Under the pieces are notes generated by a model. It saw nothing but the letters and a program-made list of their open reading frames with translations. It had not been told where the DNA came from and searched no databases. From assembly GCF_026262625.1 (NCBI RefSeq), contig NZ_SHNN01000001.1:1612001-1676000 (forward strand): a stretch of 64,000 nt of DNA, read 5' to 3'. The translations under genes and the position numbers were made by a program. Of this stretch, positions 8,307-16,850 are shown piece by piece. Each line of letters opens with the position of its first letter. Positions within the stretch are counted from its first letter, which is position 1. This DNA is from Candidatus Litorirhabdus singularis (GTDB lineage: Bacteria; Pseudomonadota; Gammaproteobacteria; Pseudomonadales; Halieaceae).

Positions 8307-10047
8307 TTGCCGAGCTCTGGACCGTGTGAATGTGCACATCGCGCTGCGGAAAAGGTATGCTGATGCCCTCGGCGTCAAAACGTAGCTTAACAGTGCGTAT
8401 CAAGTCCCAGTAGACATCCCAGTAGTCATCGGTCGTGGTCCAGGCCCGAATGATAAAGTTTACCGATGAATCTCCCAGCTCGTGCAGGCGGATAAGTGCT
8501 TCCGGCTCCTTCAAGATCATAGCGTTTGAGCTTACTATTTCTTCCAGCACACGCTCGGTTTGCTCGATGTCATCACTGTAGGAAACACCAAAAGTCAAAT
8601 CCACCCTGCGCGTAGACTGCTTGGTAACATTGCGTATCACGTCGCCCCATATCTTATTATTGGGCACTACAATTGTCTGGTTATCCAATGTCATGATCGT
8701 GGTATTGACCAGGCTCATCTGCGCTACCTTTCCGAATACGGTCCCGGCTTCTACAAGATCACCTACATCGAAAGGACGGTAGAGTAGGATCATCATTCCT
8801 GAGGCGAAATTAGACAGGGTGTCTTGCAGGGCAAAGCCGATAACGAAGCCCGCTACGCCCAGGCCAGCCAGCAGCGGTCCAAGCGTAATGCCAACCTGCG
8901 AGAGGGCGATAAGAATACCCAGCACCATAATGGAATTGCTGGCTATGGAAACAATCATTCGCCGCAACAACTCAGATAGATTTAGCTGTGATTTGAGTAA
9001 GCTGTGCGTCACCAAACGCTCGACCAAGTTGGCCAACTTACGGGCAATGAACACGATCACTATGAACAGGAATAGATTAAATAGCAGGGAAGGCGCTTGA
9101 TCTGACAAGGCTTCGACCGCGCCGCTCCACCAGCTGGCCAGTAAGCCAATCACCACGGAGGGCTTGAGGACATCGGTGGTGATTTCGCCAGTGGACTGAA
9201 GCACCAGGGCGCGATACTGGGTAGTATCCAATTCCAGAGTATCCATCATAACAATGACCGCCTCCAAAGCAGCAGCCATGCTAGCTACCCGCCCTTCGGC
9301 CAATTGCAATTTCGCGCTCAGCTCTGTGTCACCGGGCAAAACCTCAACGCCTGCCTTCAGAGCCACGACCTGGTCTGCTGTAGCTTCCAGTAAAATGGAG
9401 TTACTCGCGGCGCGGCGTTTGACGACAGTGCGCACCGATTCCAGCCGGGCGTCTACCGCGAGCCCATAGTCTCTCGACAGTTCAATGCCGCGAATATCGG
9501 CTTCCAGCACCTGGTCCAACAGACGGACGGACCTGAACCAATGTGTGTAAGCCGCGGCCTGTTCTGCGGCCGACAAGCTCTGCTCTGGCAATTTGACCCT
9601 GGATAGCAGTGAGGCCAGGGCCTTGTCGGCAATAGCTTCATGGGCCGTTAGCAGCTCTTGGACAGCGTTGTCGAGGTCGACGTTGTCAACGCCTGATTCT
9701 TGCTGCTGCTGGGCTGCTTCCACCAAAGCGACGCCATCTTCCAGCAGGGTGCCCCAGGCTCGCGCCAGTCGCGTCTCGAGAATGGTTTTAGTGATGCCGT
9801 CGGCGCCGGCGATTCGGGATTCAAGATCCGCAATATCTGCTCGTTTTGCATCCAATGCCGCCATATCCATCGCCAGGCTCTGCGCCGCGGCTTCAACCGG
9901 TAACTGCTCGGTTGTAGCCGTCGCAAGGCCCGTTGCAAGTAGCAGTGCGACGCCCGCTAACAAGCTCAACCACACACGGCTGTGCGGATGCTGCCCGGCA
10001 CTGGGGCCGATAAGAGAATATCCAGCAAAATGGTCAATTATCTTCAT
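8284..10047 (-). CDS. Mechanosensitive channel of the MscS family with long N-terminal extension
   Basis: A 587-residue inner-membrane protein counted from the ATG at 10047 (an ATG five codons upstream is also possible). An N-terminal signal or membrane segment (WLSLLAGVALLLATGLAT) is followed by about 240 residues predicted to be mostly helical and coiled (many Leu/Glu/Ala heptads), likely periplasmic. Three membrane helices follow; the last, pore-lining one carries the glycine/alanine-rich pattern GLGVAGFVIGFALQDTLSNFASG. The cytosolic beta domain begins at LYRPFDVGDLVEAG and includes VPNNKIW. It should act as a tension-gated release valve under osmotic downshock. The neighbouring rhomboid gene lies upstream on the same strand with ~120 bases between, so cotranscription is possible but not shown. 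Confidence 0.85.
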   Translation of the reverse strand: MKIIDHFAGYSLIGPSAGQHPHSRVWLSLLAGVALLLATGLATATTEQLPVEAAAQSLAMDMAALDAKRADIADLESRIAGADGITKTILETRLARAWGTLLEDGVALVEAAQQQQESGVDNVDLDNAVQELLTAHEAIADKALASLLSRVKLPEQSLSAAEQAAAYTHWFRSVRLLDQVLEADIRGIELSRDYGLAVDARLESVRTVVKRRAASNSILLEATADQVVALKAGVEVLPGDTELSAKLQLAEGRVASMAAALEAVIVMMDTLELDTTQYRALVLQSTGEITTDVLKPSVVIGLLASWWSGAVEALSDQAPSLLFNLFLFIVIVFIARKLANLVERLVTHSLLKSQLNLSELLRRMIVSIASNSIMVLGILIALSQVGITLGPLLAGLGVAGFVIGFALQDTLSNFASGMMILLYRPFDVGDLVEAGTVFGKVAQMSLVNTTIMTLDNQTIVVPNNKIWGDVIRNVTKQSTRRVDLTFGVSYSDDIEQTERVLEEIVSSNAMILKEPEALIRLHELGDSSVNFIIRAWTTTDDYWDVYWDLIRTVKLRFDAEGISIPFPQRDVHIHTVQSSATGQESNS

Positions 10048-10165
10048 GTGCCGCCAACCCAAGTTTGGTGTGTCAATTAGAAGTCATCGCAGTCTACGGA
10101 TATGACTCCGCTGCGTCATCAACTTTGGCTTTTTGGCGGCTGGTGTATTCCTAAATGAGCAGGGC

Positions 10166-10828
10166 TCAATCAGGGGGAGGGGCGCGCCACTGGTCGCCTA
10201 TCACTGGATCCTCGTCTATGTTTTCGTCACTTTCTGTATTCCGTTGCCAGGAGTATTGCTTGCGTACTGGTTTGGGGTCCCAGTTGCGGAATGCGTAAGC
10301 AAGCATTGCACCGGCCATCGCTCCGAAAAAGTGAGATTCAAAAGATACTCCGGGATCGCGGGGTAAAATCGTCAGCAACATTCCGCCATACATATAGAAC
10401 GCTATCATCAGCAACGCAGCTGAACGTCGGTCTCGGCGCAGAATGCCGCTGACAAACAAATAGAAGAATATCCCATGCGTCAGTCCGCTGGCGCCGAAAT
10501 GGTAGCTGCTCCTGGCAAACAGCCAGACACCGGCCCCGGACAACAGCCAGATGCCTGCCAGAGCCCAGAAACGGGATTTAGGGTAGCCGTACAGCAACAT
10601 CGTTCCCAAGAGCAGTAGTGGCAAGGTATTGCCTATCAAGTGTTGCCATGAGCCGTGAATGAGGGGCGCACTGGCAATGCCAATTAGTCCACTCAGGGCT
10701 CTGGGGTAAACACCCAAATCATACAGTTCTAAGCCGAGGGCAGATTCGAATAGCTTTAGTGTCCATAGCAGCGCAGCGAAAGATGCGGCGATGATAAGGC
10801 TGTTGCGTAGCGAACTGTTCGTGGGCAT
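10166..10828 (-). CDS. Rhomboid-family intramembrane serine protease
   Basis: A 220-residue protein with about six hydrophobic helices. It carries the rhomboid signature HGSWQHLIGN (residues 58-67) and the catalytic GASG motif with Ser114, paired with His166 in ESHFFGAMAGA. The serine-histidine dyad is thus intact. Rhomboids cut transmembrane substrates inside the inner membrane. The C-terminal ~45 residues are hydrophilic and cytosolic-looking (KPVRKQYSWQRNTESDENIDED). Size and motif spacing fit small bacterial rhomboids. The substrate is unknown. Confidence 0.85.
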   Translation of the reverse strand: MPTNSSLRNSLIIAASFAALLWTLKLFESALGLELYDLGVYPRALSGLIGIASAPLIHGSWQHLIGNTLPLLLLGTMLLYGYPKSRFWALAGIWLLSGAGVWLFARSSYHFGASGLTHGIFFYLFVSGILRRDRRSAALLMIAFYMYGGMLLTILPRDPGVSFESHFFGAMAGAMLAYAFRNWDPKPVRKQYSWQRNTESDENIDEDPVIGDQWRAPPPD

Positions 10829-11207
10829 TCCTTATCATTGGGGGTGAAATTGCGATTTTAAAGGGGGTTGGCGATCGACCTCCTCTAATCATGCGGTTGC
10901 GCGAAATGACGGCAAGACGATTTTTTCGGGCTTGCCAAATTTGTTCATCAATCGAAGGTAGGTCATAAAAAAACCTGCCGAAGAAACGCGACTTGAGGAA
11001 ACCCTGCAGTTCTTCATTGCTCTTGAACCGGGCAATCTTCCGCTTTTTGCTCGGAGCGCGTCTGCCTTACGATGCGCGCTGCGAGAGGCTGGTACTGCCC
11101 AGAGCATCCGTTCCATTTCTTGCGGCCGCTACTAGTGCCACTGCACCAGTAGTCTTTGCCATCATCGAGAGTCTTGCTGTCTATCCAGGCAAACATGGCA
11201 TCAGCAA
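10829..11207. other. Intergenic stretch with no confident gene
   Basis: This stretch separates the rhomboid gene from the TetR gene and its operator. Short open frames exist on both strands (for example 10889-11116 and 11014-11196 on the minus strand), but none has a recognised motif or a convincing ribosome site, and their composition is unlike the flanking genes. A decayed small gene is possible. Confidence 0.5.
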
Positions 11208-11238
11208 AGCGTATGTTTTACATTGTAAAATATACGCT
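11208..11238. promoter_or_regulatory. Palindromic operator for the adjacent TetR regulator
   Basis: Left arm AGCGTATGTTTTAC (11208-11221), spacer ATT, right arm GTAAAATATACGCT (11225-11238). The arms are complementary in 13 of 14 positions. The core TTTTACATTGTAAAA has the TTTACA-NN-TGTAAA look of many TetR-family sites. It ends 13 bases before the regulator's ATG, where bound protein would block its own transcription. That this regulator binds it is inferred from position. Confidence 0.75.
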
Positions 11239-11251
11239 GTAATATAAACGC

Positions 11252-11851
11252 ATGCCAAGAAAACCGCTCTCCCAAATTGATATCGACAGCTTTCGTAGCG
11301 CCTATTGCAAAACCGCCTACGAGCTCTATCAACGCGACGACTATGAATCAGTCACTATGCGCGGAATTGCCAAGGTTATGGGCTGTAGTCCGATGATGGC
11401 TTACCGCTATTTTGAAAATAAGGAAGATGTGTTTGCTGCGCTGCGAGCCGATCTATTTCATCGCCTGGCGCAGGCTTTGGAGGAGGTGCCGCTTACTCTG
11501 GAACCGCTCGCCCGTCTGGAAGTCCTGGGGCGCGTCTATTCGAGCTTTGCACACGAGGCGCCGCACGCATATCGGCTTCTTTATGTCGTTAACATCCATC
11601 AGGCTAAAAAGTACCCGGAGACAGACAAGGCGCAAGAACGAACTCGGAAAGTGCTGTTTGAAGCGATACTGCGTGCCGTTGAGTCAGGATCTATGCAAGG
11701 CAACCCTACCTTGCTGGCTCATACATTCTGGGCCTGTATACACGGTCTGGTGTCGTTGGATCTAGCCGGACAGCTTACACAAGGGCACAGTTTTGACGAA
11801 CTATTGCCAACGATGATGAAAAGTCTTTTAGCTGGTAGTCGCGGCATCTGA
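11252..11851 (+). CDS. TetR-family transcriptional regulator
   Basis: A 199-residue one-component repressor. The N-terminal helix-turn-helix spans roughly residues 13-60, with VTMRGIAKVMGCSPMMAYRYFENKEDVFAAL as recognition region and start of helix 4, split here by MAYRYF, the typical YxYF position. The C-terminal half (residues 80-199) is helical, with the WACIHGLVSL stretch seen in TetR members with a WHG-type ligand domain. It starts 13 bases downstream of a 31-bp palindrome and is followed after 19 bases by an SDR gene, so it probably represses itself and the downstream SDR and membrane-protein genes. The inducing ligand is unknown. Confidence 0.88.
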   Translation: MPRKPLSQIDIDSFRSAYCKTAYELYQRDDYESVTMRGIAKVMGCSPMMAYRYFENKEDVFAALRADLFHRLAQALEEVPLTLEPLARLEVLGRVYSSFAHEAPHAYRLLYVVNIHQAKKYPETDKAQERTRKVLFEAILRAVESGSMQGNPTLLAHTFWACIHGLVSLDLAGQLTQGHSFDELLPTMMKSLLAGSRGI

Positions 11852-11870
11852 GTGTAGAGAGGTAAAGAAA

Positions 11871-12746
11871 ATGAAAGAGTTTGCAGGAAAAACAGCGTTA
11901 ATCAGCGGTGGTGCGGAAGGCATTGGCCTGGCGATTGCAAAGGCGCTGGGCGAGCAAGAAATGAATATTGTGCTAGCAGATATAGATGAGGGGAATCTGG
12001 AAAAAGCTGCGGCGGAGTTAGATCGGTCAGGTGTGCCCGTGCTGGCCGTAATGCTGGATGTTGCAGAAGAGGCGCAGTGGCAAAACGTGGCTGCTCAAGC
12101 CGCGGCACGTTTCGGGAAAATCCATATGCTGGTCAATAATGCGGGTGTGGGTGGCGCCGCGGGGTCAATTGAAAGTCAGAGTAGTGACACCTGGAATTGG
12201 GCCTTGAGCGTCAATCTCATGGGCGTCGTTTTTGGTGCCAAAACGATTGTGCCGCTAATTAAGGCGCACGGTGAGGGCGGCTGGGTGGTCAATGTCGGGT
12301 CGATGGCGGGGATGGGGGGCGTACCCTATAGTGGTGCCTATACCGCCACTAAATCGGCAGTGGTGGCGTTGTCTGAAAGCTGGGCCGGAGAGCTCAAAGG
12401 TCATGACATTGCAGTATCGGTACTATGCCCCGCCTTTGTGCAAACCCGTATCTACGACTCTAACCGAAACCGGCAGGCGCGCTATCAAAGTCAGCAGACT
12501 GAGGCGACTGACCCAATTGATTTTTTTGGTAAGGCGAAGGCGGCAGTGCAAAATGGAATCGACGCATCAATTGTCGGTCAGCGATTGGTTGAGGCACTTA
12601 GGGCCGGGGAGCTCTATATTTTCACCCATCCCAATTATCGACCCGTAGTTGCAAATCGCTCAAAAATGATCAACGACGCTTTTGAGCGGGCAGCTCAAAG
12701 TCCGTTATTGCAAGATATTGTTAACCAAAAATTGGAAATGCTCTGA
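11871..12746 (+). CDS. Short-chain dehydrogenase/reductase (SDR)
   Basis: A 291-residue classical SDR. It shows the nucleotide-binding motif GGAEGIG (13-19), an acidic residue after beta2 (ADID, favouring NAD over NADP), NNAG (89-92), the catalytic Ser144 in NVGSMAG, and the YxxxK pair Tyr157/Lys161. The C-terminal extension beyond the usual ~250 residues contains FTHPNYRPVV. A GAGAGG-type ribosome site lies before the ATG. It should oxidise an alcohol or reduce a ketone in the cytoplasm; the substrate is not readable from sequence. It belongs to the TetR-led unit. Confidence 0.87.
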   Translation: MKEFAGKTALISGGAEGIGLAIAKALGEQEMNIVLADIDEGNLEKAAAELDRSGVPVLAVMLDVAEEAQWQNVAAQAAARFGKIHMLVNNAGVGGAAGSIESQSSDTWNWALSVNLMGVVFGAKTIVPLIKAHGEGGWVVNVGSMAGMGGVPYSGAYTATKSAVVALSESWAGELKGHDIAVSVLCPAFVQTRIYDSNRNRQARYQSQQTEATDPIDFFGKAKAAVQNGIDASIVGQRLVEALRAGELYIFTHPNYRPVVANRSKMINDAFERAAQSPLLQDIVNQKLEML

Positions 12747-12799
12747 CGGCATTCTAGTCTGTCTGGCGCCCATAAACGCACTATTGGAGAGGAAACCCC

Positions 12800-13291
12800 A
12801 TGCCTGAAATGATACTACTCGGATGGATACACACCATCATTGCGATAGCGGCTCTAATTGCCGGCTATTACACGCTGGCCGTTTACAAAGTCATAAAGCC
12901 TGATCAACTAACCGGGCGGGTTTATTTGATTTGTACATTCCTTGCTGCAGCGACGGCACTAATGATATATCAGCGCGGCGCTTTCGGGCCCGCTCATGCT
13001 TTGGCAGTGCTCACCTTGCTGGCTCTAGCGGCCGGGTTCCTTGTGACCAGGATTTCTGCGCTTTCAAAGATTGCCGACTACTTTCAGGCATTTTGCTTTT
13101 CGGGAACCTTGCTGTTTCACATGATCCCTGCCATCACCGATGGCTTGCTGCGTCTTCCCATAGGTGACCCGGTATTGACCAATCCCGAGGCGCCTCTGTT
13201 GAAGATGTTCTATCTGAGTTTTGTGGCCGTGTTTATCGTGGGGTGGATATTCCAGTGTTATTGGCTGAACAAAAACAGTGATATCGCCTAG
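12800..13291 (+). CDS. Four-helix inner-membrane protein (DUF2306-like)
   Basis: A 163-residue protein with four to five hydrophobic helices, short loops and almost no soluble domain. A strong GGAGAGG ribosome site precedes the ATG. It starts 53 bases after the SDR stop, so it likely shares the TetR-controlled transcript. The pattern GRVYL..., then GPAHALAVLTLLAL resembles DUF2306-type membrane proteins, which have no established function. Conserved polar spots are His11, His66 (GPAHA) and His108 (LFHMIP); these could be cofactor ligands, but that is speculation. Confidence 0.65.
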   Translation: MPEMILLGWIHTIIAIAALIAGYYTLAVYKVIKPDQLTGRVYLICTFLAAATALMIYQRGAFGPAHALAVLTLLALAAGFLVTRISALSKIADYFQAFCFSGTLLFHMIPAITDGLLRLPIGDPVLTNPEAPLLKMFYLSFVAVFIVGWIFQCYWLNKNSDIA

Positions 13292-13419
13292 TTATCGCGC
13301 TGGATTTAGCCCAGTGGTTTGGCTGTCTTACCTCGCACGGTAAGTAAACTTGTGCACTCTGCGCCCTCGATCTCCTGTGCCATACTGTAATCCAGCTTTT
13401 CGCTACCGAGTCTATAGGC

Positions 13420-14484
13420 ATGAAAGTATTGGCGCGCTGGTTCGTTTACCCACTGTTGGGTTTCATTGTGTTGGTTCTCACTGTCGCCCTGAGCTATCGC
13501 AGCTACAAGCAAAGTAGCATTGAAAATGAGACTCAGATTGTTTCTCCGCGCGGTATTCAAACTCTTGAGCTGGTTGAGTTAAACGGGCTGCAACAGTGGG
13601 TTAAGATCCGTGGTCACGATACAAGTAATCCGGTACTGCTGTATTTGCACGGCGGCCCGGGGATGCCGGAGTTGCCCTTCTCACACTTGTTCGACCTCGA
13701 GATTGAAGAACATTTTACCGTGGTTCACTGGGACCAGCGTGGCTCTGGAAAGACCAGGCGCCAGGGCTTTAGCAATAAAGACCTAACGGTGCCTGTGTTC
13801 ATAGATGACACGCTTGCTTTGACCAACCATCTTCGAGCCCGGTTTCAGCAAGACAAGATTTATCTGGCAGGCCACTCCTGGGGTTCTATGCTTGGAACTC
13901 TTGTGGTGCAAAGAGAACCGGAGCTATTTCACGCCTATATTGGGTTGGGGCAGCTAACAAATTTGCACGATAACGAAGTGGTATCGCTCAATTTTGTCCG
14001 CGAAGAGGCTGTTGCTGATAACAATAAAGCTGCCATAGCTGAACTTGCTGCGCTGGCTCCCCCATATACCGACGACATTGGTCAACTGCGGGTACAGCGT
14101 AAGTGGCTCTACTACTACGGTGGAGGGTTTCGCGGTCTGGGATATGCAGATATTTTTCTGGCTGTTTTTACATCCCCCGATTACTCTCTGGCTGACACTT
14201 ACGCCATGTTAAAGGGCTTGGACGTGTCAGCGGTAATGTGGCCCGAAGTTGCCAGGTATAATCTGGAAGAAACGGCATTAGACTGGCAAGTGCCGGTGTA
14301 TTTTTTGGCCGGAAGATACGACTACAACACTCCTTCAGAGCTTGCTGAGCGCTACTTTGAGAAGCTTAGCGCGCCGCGGAAGGCGTTCATATGGTTCGAA
14401 AAATCTGCTCACATGATGAATCTGTCCGACCCACAGTTTTATCAGGACACTATGATTAATAGAGTACTGGCTGAGACTCAGTAG
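13420..14484 (+). CDS. Membrane-anchored proline-iminopeptidase-like alpha/beta hydrolase
   Basis: A 354-residue protein with an N-terminal helix (residues 8-26) anchoring or exporting it. It has HGGPG (77-81) as oxyanion-hole motif, DQRGSGKT (105-112) and the nucleophile elbow GHSWG with Ser153, the set that defines S33 proline iminopeptidases and related hydrolases. The acid is probably in AGRYDYNTP and the histidine in KSAHMMN. A true S33 peptidase is possible, but many proteins with this motif set act on esters or amides instead. No operon partner is evident. Confidence 0.78.
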   Translation: MKVLARWFVYPLLGFIVLVLTVALSYRSYKQSSIENETQIVSPRGIQTLELVELNGLQQWVKIRGHDTSNPVLLYLHGGPGMPELPFSHLFDLEIEEHFTVVHWDQRGSGKTRRQGFSNKDLTVPVFIDDTLALTNHLRARFQQDKIYLAGHSWGSMLGTLVVQREPELFHAYIGLGQLTNLHDNEVVSLNFVREEAVADNNKAAIAELAALAPPYTDDIGQLRVQRKWLYYYGGGFRGLGYADIFLAVFTSPDYSLADTYAMLKGLDVSAVMWPEVARYNLEETALDWQVPVYFLAGRYDYNTPSELAERYFEKLSAPRKAFIWFEKSAHMMNLSDPQFYQDTMINRVLAETQ

Positions 14485-14586
14485 CCCCAAGATCAAAGAG
14501 TGATATGCCAGTGGTGAAGAGCTACCAGAACGTTTCGAATCAACCCCATGCCAAAAGATTGCGCCACTTCCTAATAATATTGGGGC

Positions 14587-16536
14587 CTAGTGGAATTCAT
14601 TTATTTCATTTTCTATGCTCAGGAATATTTCTTCAGCTTCAAGAATCTCCTTTTCATGTCTAAGCCACTTCTGGTTTTCCGGTGCTGTTAGTGTGTAGCG
14701 TGATTGCGGAAAACCTTGCTTCGCAAAGATTTCCATTCTAGGCCCAAAGGGTATCTCAGCGAACTGACAGAGTCCTTGAAGAGAATCGCTGGGCGATTCG
14801 ATTAAGGTCTCATAGCTTATTGTGGTCCAGTCGGTTTTTGGCAGTTGAGAAAGGTCCTGCATAATTTTCTTGTTTGTCGCGGCCCATTGCCAAGCGGCAA
14901 TCTCGGCTATTGATTGGCCGTGCACGTCACGCCATCCTTCCGGCAGCAATAGTGACCAATCTGGTCCGCTCCAATCGGGCAGGTTTCGGTAGGTAACAAA
15001 CTTCTGTGAATTCCATGCGTCAATCATGCTGCCAATATTTGATCGTGCAGAGCGATGTAGATAAATGAATTTGGCATCAGGAAACATGGCGCGGAAAAAT
15101 GCAATTCGTAAAGAATTCTTAGGAGTTTTCTCCAAGAATCGTATTGATTTAGGTTGGTACTCTTCGGGTGTTTGTTCGTAGCCAGTACCACCGGGGTTTT
15201 GAAGTCTGGCCATAAAGGCCTCCATTAACTGCGCGCCTATCTGTGGAGTATAATCGTCCTTTCCCAGCTCATTGGAGGCAAATTGTCTATTGGCGGGGTG
15301 AAGCGAGGAGATGGATTCGACTTCGCGCTGGCTCTCGTCTCCAATGGTCCATAGCCCCTTGTTTCGTTGCAATGCTTCGAAAAGCATTGTGCTGCCAGAC
15401 CGCGGTGCAGCGACGATAAAAATCGGCTGTTCGAAGGCGGGTAGGCTGAACCTGGCAATGTACTCGTCAAGAGTAAGACCAGATCCAGCCTTGTTTGTAT
15501 CCACGAAGCTTGTACTAGCTTGTGCTACGGTGTTTTCCGGTTTCAATGCAAGCGCGCTCCGGTCAAACCGTTGCGGCGCGGCCTCACTAGTCATGCTCGT
15601 AATCCAGGCCGCGGCCACCGTGTAGACGTCAGCGCTATTGCTGTCGAAACTGGCGTGCTTCAGCAGAGGTCTAATTTTGGCCTTAATGCGCTTAATCAGT
15701 AGCTGATAATGAGGGATATACTCAGTGAGGTCCCAATATTGCGCCCAGTAACCAGCCCAATCATGTTTGAATAACTCGATTGCCTGCATCAGGTCGACAA
15801 ACAGCTTGGGCGACGACCTCTGAAACTGTCCAAGGTCGGAAAGAAGTTCGTTGCACATAGCGTTAACTTCGTCAGGAGACCTAACAGGTAGCGAGTTGAA
15901 GCGCTCTAGAGCAAAGTGATTATCGGCTGAATTCTGGCTAAATGGATAGTACTTGATGGCTTGGTGCTGCTCTTGATCTGCGCTACTGGGGTCCCATCCA
16001 GATTTTACGGTTGCCCAGAATTGCGAAGAGCCCGCCGTATCTATAACCAGATGAACTCTATCGACGCCGCTGTTGTTGTAGACGGCATGCTCTCTCCAAT
16101 TATCAAAGGTCCAGGCATCTCCCGCAGCCATGTGGATATCGATATTGTCTATGGATGAAAAAATGACGTCAGGGTGAGTGATGATTGGTATGTGAATACG
16201 TAGGCGGTTTCGCCAGGCGTAATTTCCATCGCTGTGTGCTGGAACATCACAACCCGCTTTTAGACGCATTAATCTTGTGCGCCCAACTACAGTCCCAAAT
16301 GCTGCCATAACCTGCTGTATATAGGGGCAACGCTCAAGCGCTGATGTTGGCTTCATCTCACCCTCGAATAAATTATTATTCTCTCCGTCGACCGAGATAA
16401 GAGGCAGCGCGGTGTTGCCGGTTTCTCTCTGGGGGTGGTATTCCCAGTCAGCTTCACCGAACTGCATTGCTTCGCCCTTCAGTCGCTCAATGTCAAAACG
16501 CAGCGGGAGTTTTAGAAATGCGGAGCTTAATCTCAT
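14587..16536 (-). CDS. Fusion of aspartyl/asparaginyl beta-hydroxylase and sulfotransferase domains
   Basis: A 649-residue protein with two enzymatic domains. Residues ~1-170 match the cupin-fold Asp/Asn hydroxylase family: iron ligands His101 and Asp103 in PAHSDG, distal His150 in WREHAVYNNSG, and 2-oxoglutarate-binding Arg160 in DRVHLVID. A helical linker (~180-365) follows. Residues ~370-649 are a PAPS-dependent sulfotransferase: phosphosulfate loop APRSGST (377-383) and 3'-phosphate motif LHRSARSNIGSM (493-504). The predicted activities are 2-oxoglutarate/Fe(II) hydroxylation and O-sulfation on the same or linked substrates. It lies 16 bases after a pair of tiny genes on the same strand, which might encode its substrate or be leader peptides. 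Substrate unknown; single-domain relatives act on proteins or small molecules. Confidence 0.83.
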   Translation of the reverse strand: MRLSSAFLKLPLRFDIERLKGEAMQFGEADWEYHPQRETGNTALPLISVDGENNNLFEGEMKPTSALERCPYIQQVMAAFGTVVGRTRLMRLKAGCDVPAHSDGNYAWRNRLRIHIPIITHPDVIFSSIDNIDIHMAAGDAWTFDNWREHAVYNNSGVDRVHLVIDTAGSSQFWATVKSGWDPSSADQEQHQAIKYYPFSQNSADNHFALERFNSLPVRSPDEVNAMCNELLSDLGQFQRSSPKLFVDLMQAIELFKHDWAGYWAQYWDLTEYIPHYQLLIKRIKAKIRPLLKHASFDSNSADVYTVAAAWITSMTSEAAPQRFDRSALALKPENTVAQASTSFVDTNKAGSGLTLDEYIARFSLPAFEQPIFIVAAPRSGSTMLFEALQRNKGLWTIGDESQREVESISSLHPANRQFASNELGKDDYTPQIGAQLMEAFMARLQNPGGTGYEQTPEEYQPKSIRFLEKTPKNSLRIAFFRAMFPDAKFIYLHRSARSNIGSMIDAWNSQKFVTYRNLPDWSGPDWSLLLPEGWRDVHGQSIAEIAAWQWAATNKKIMQDLSQLPKTDWTTISYETLIESPSDSLQGLCQFAEIPFGPRMEIFAKQGFPQSRYTLTAPENQKWLRHEKEILEAEEIFLSIENEINEFH

Positions 16537-16551
16537 CTATCTTTCTCTAGT

Positions 16552-16695
16552 TCAGGGAGTAACGAAGCGCCATCTAGACGGCCAAATGCTGCATACAAGC
16601 GCTTGGTTTAGTCCGGTGTCATCGCGAGCACCTTTCATATGCTCTTCGAGTGAGCAGTTCATGCAGTGGTGATAGAAATCATGATCGGACATCAT
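16552..16695 (-). CDS. Small protein B upstream of the hydroxylase-sulfotransferase
   Basis: A 47-residue frame beginning at an ATG that overlaps the stop of the preceding small gene as ATGA, the arrangement of translationally coupled genes. It is rich in His, Cys and acidic residues (SDHDFYHHCMNC, then EEHMKGARDD) and ends SIWPSRWRFVTP; three cysteines occur at residues 11, 14 and 35. The first two form C-x-x-C. Its frame is open for about 50 codons further upstream without a start codon, so a decayed longer gene is an alternative. I recognise no family. The next gene starts 15 bases after its stop. Confidence 0.4.
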   Translation of the reverse strand: MMSDHDFYHHCMNCSLEEHMKGARDDTGLNQALVCSIWPSRWRFVTP

Positions 16696-16850
16696 ATTGC
16701 GGCAGGACAGGAAACTGAAATATCTTTGAAGCGCATGGGCTCCTGTTCGGATTCTGAGGGGCCATAGATGCGTAAGGGACTGATATGCAACGGTGCTGAC
16801 GCCGATTCGTTGAATACAGAAATTGAATCTGTACGCGTTAACTGTTTCAT
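16692..16850 (-). CDS. Small protein A, possible peptide substrate or leader
   Basis: A 52-residue frame with a strong ribosome site (GGAAGGAAGCCA just before the ATG). It is rich in serine, proline and acidic residues and has no membrane segment. A single tyrosine (Tyr29) is followed by acidic residues in RIYGPSESEQE, the kind of setting favoured by protein tyrosine sulfotransferases; Asn14 and Asp8 are candidate hydroxylation sites. It ends SVSCPAAI. Together with small protein B and the hydroxylase-sulfotransferase it forms an apparent three-gene unit. That it is modified by the fusion enzyme is inference from context only; it could also be an uORF-like leader. Confidence 0.45.
   Translation of the reverse strand: MKQLTRTDSISVFNESASAPLHISPLRIYGPSESEQEPMRFKDISVSCPAAI

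Noticed and set aside
10889-11247. Several short frames on both strands between the rhomboid and TetR genes
   Set aside because: No motif, no convincing ribosome site, odd composition; left as a gene-less stretch.
13327-13344. CTTACC/GGTAAG hairpin after the DUF2306-like gene
   Set aside because: Only six pairs and no T-run; too weak to call a terminator.
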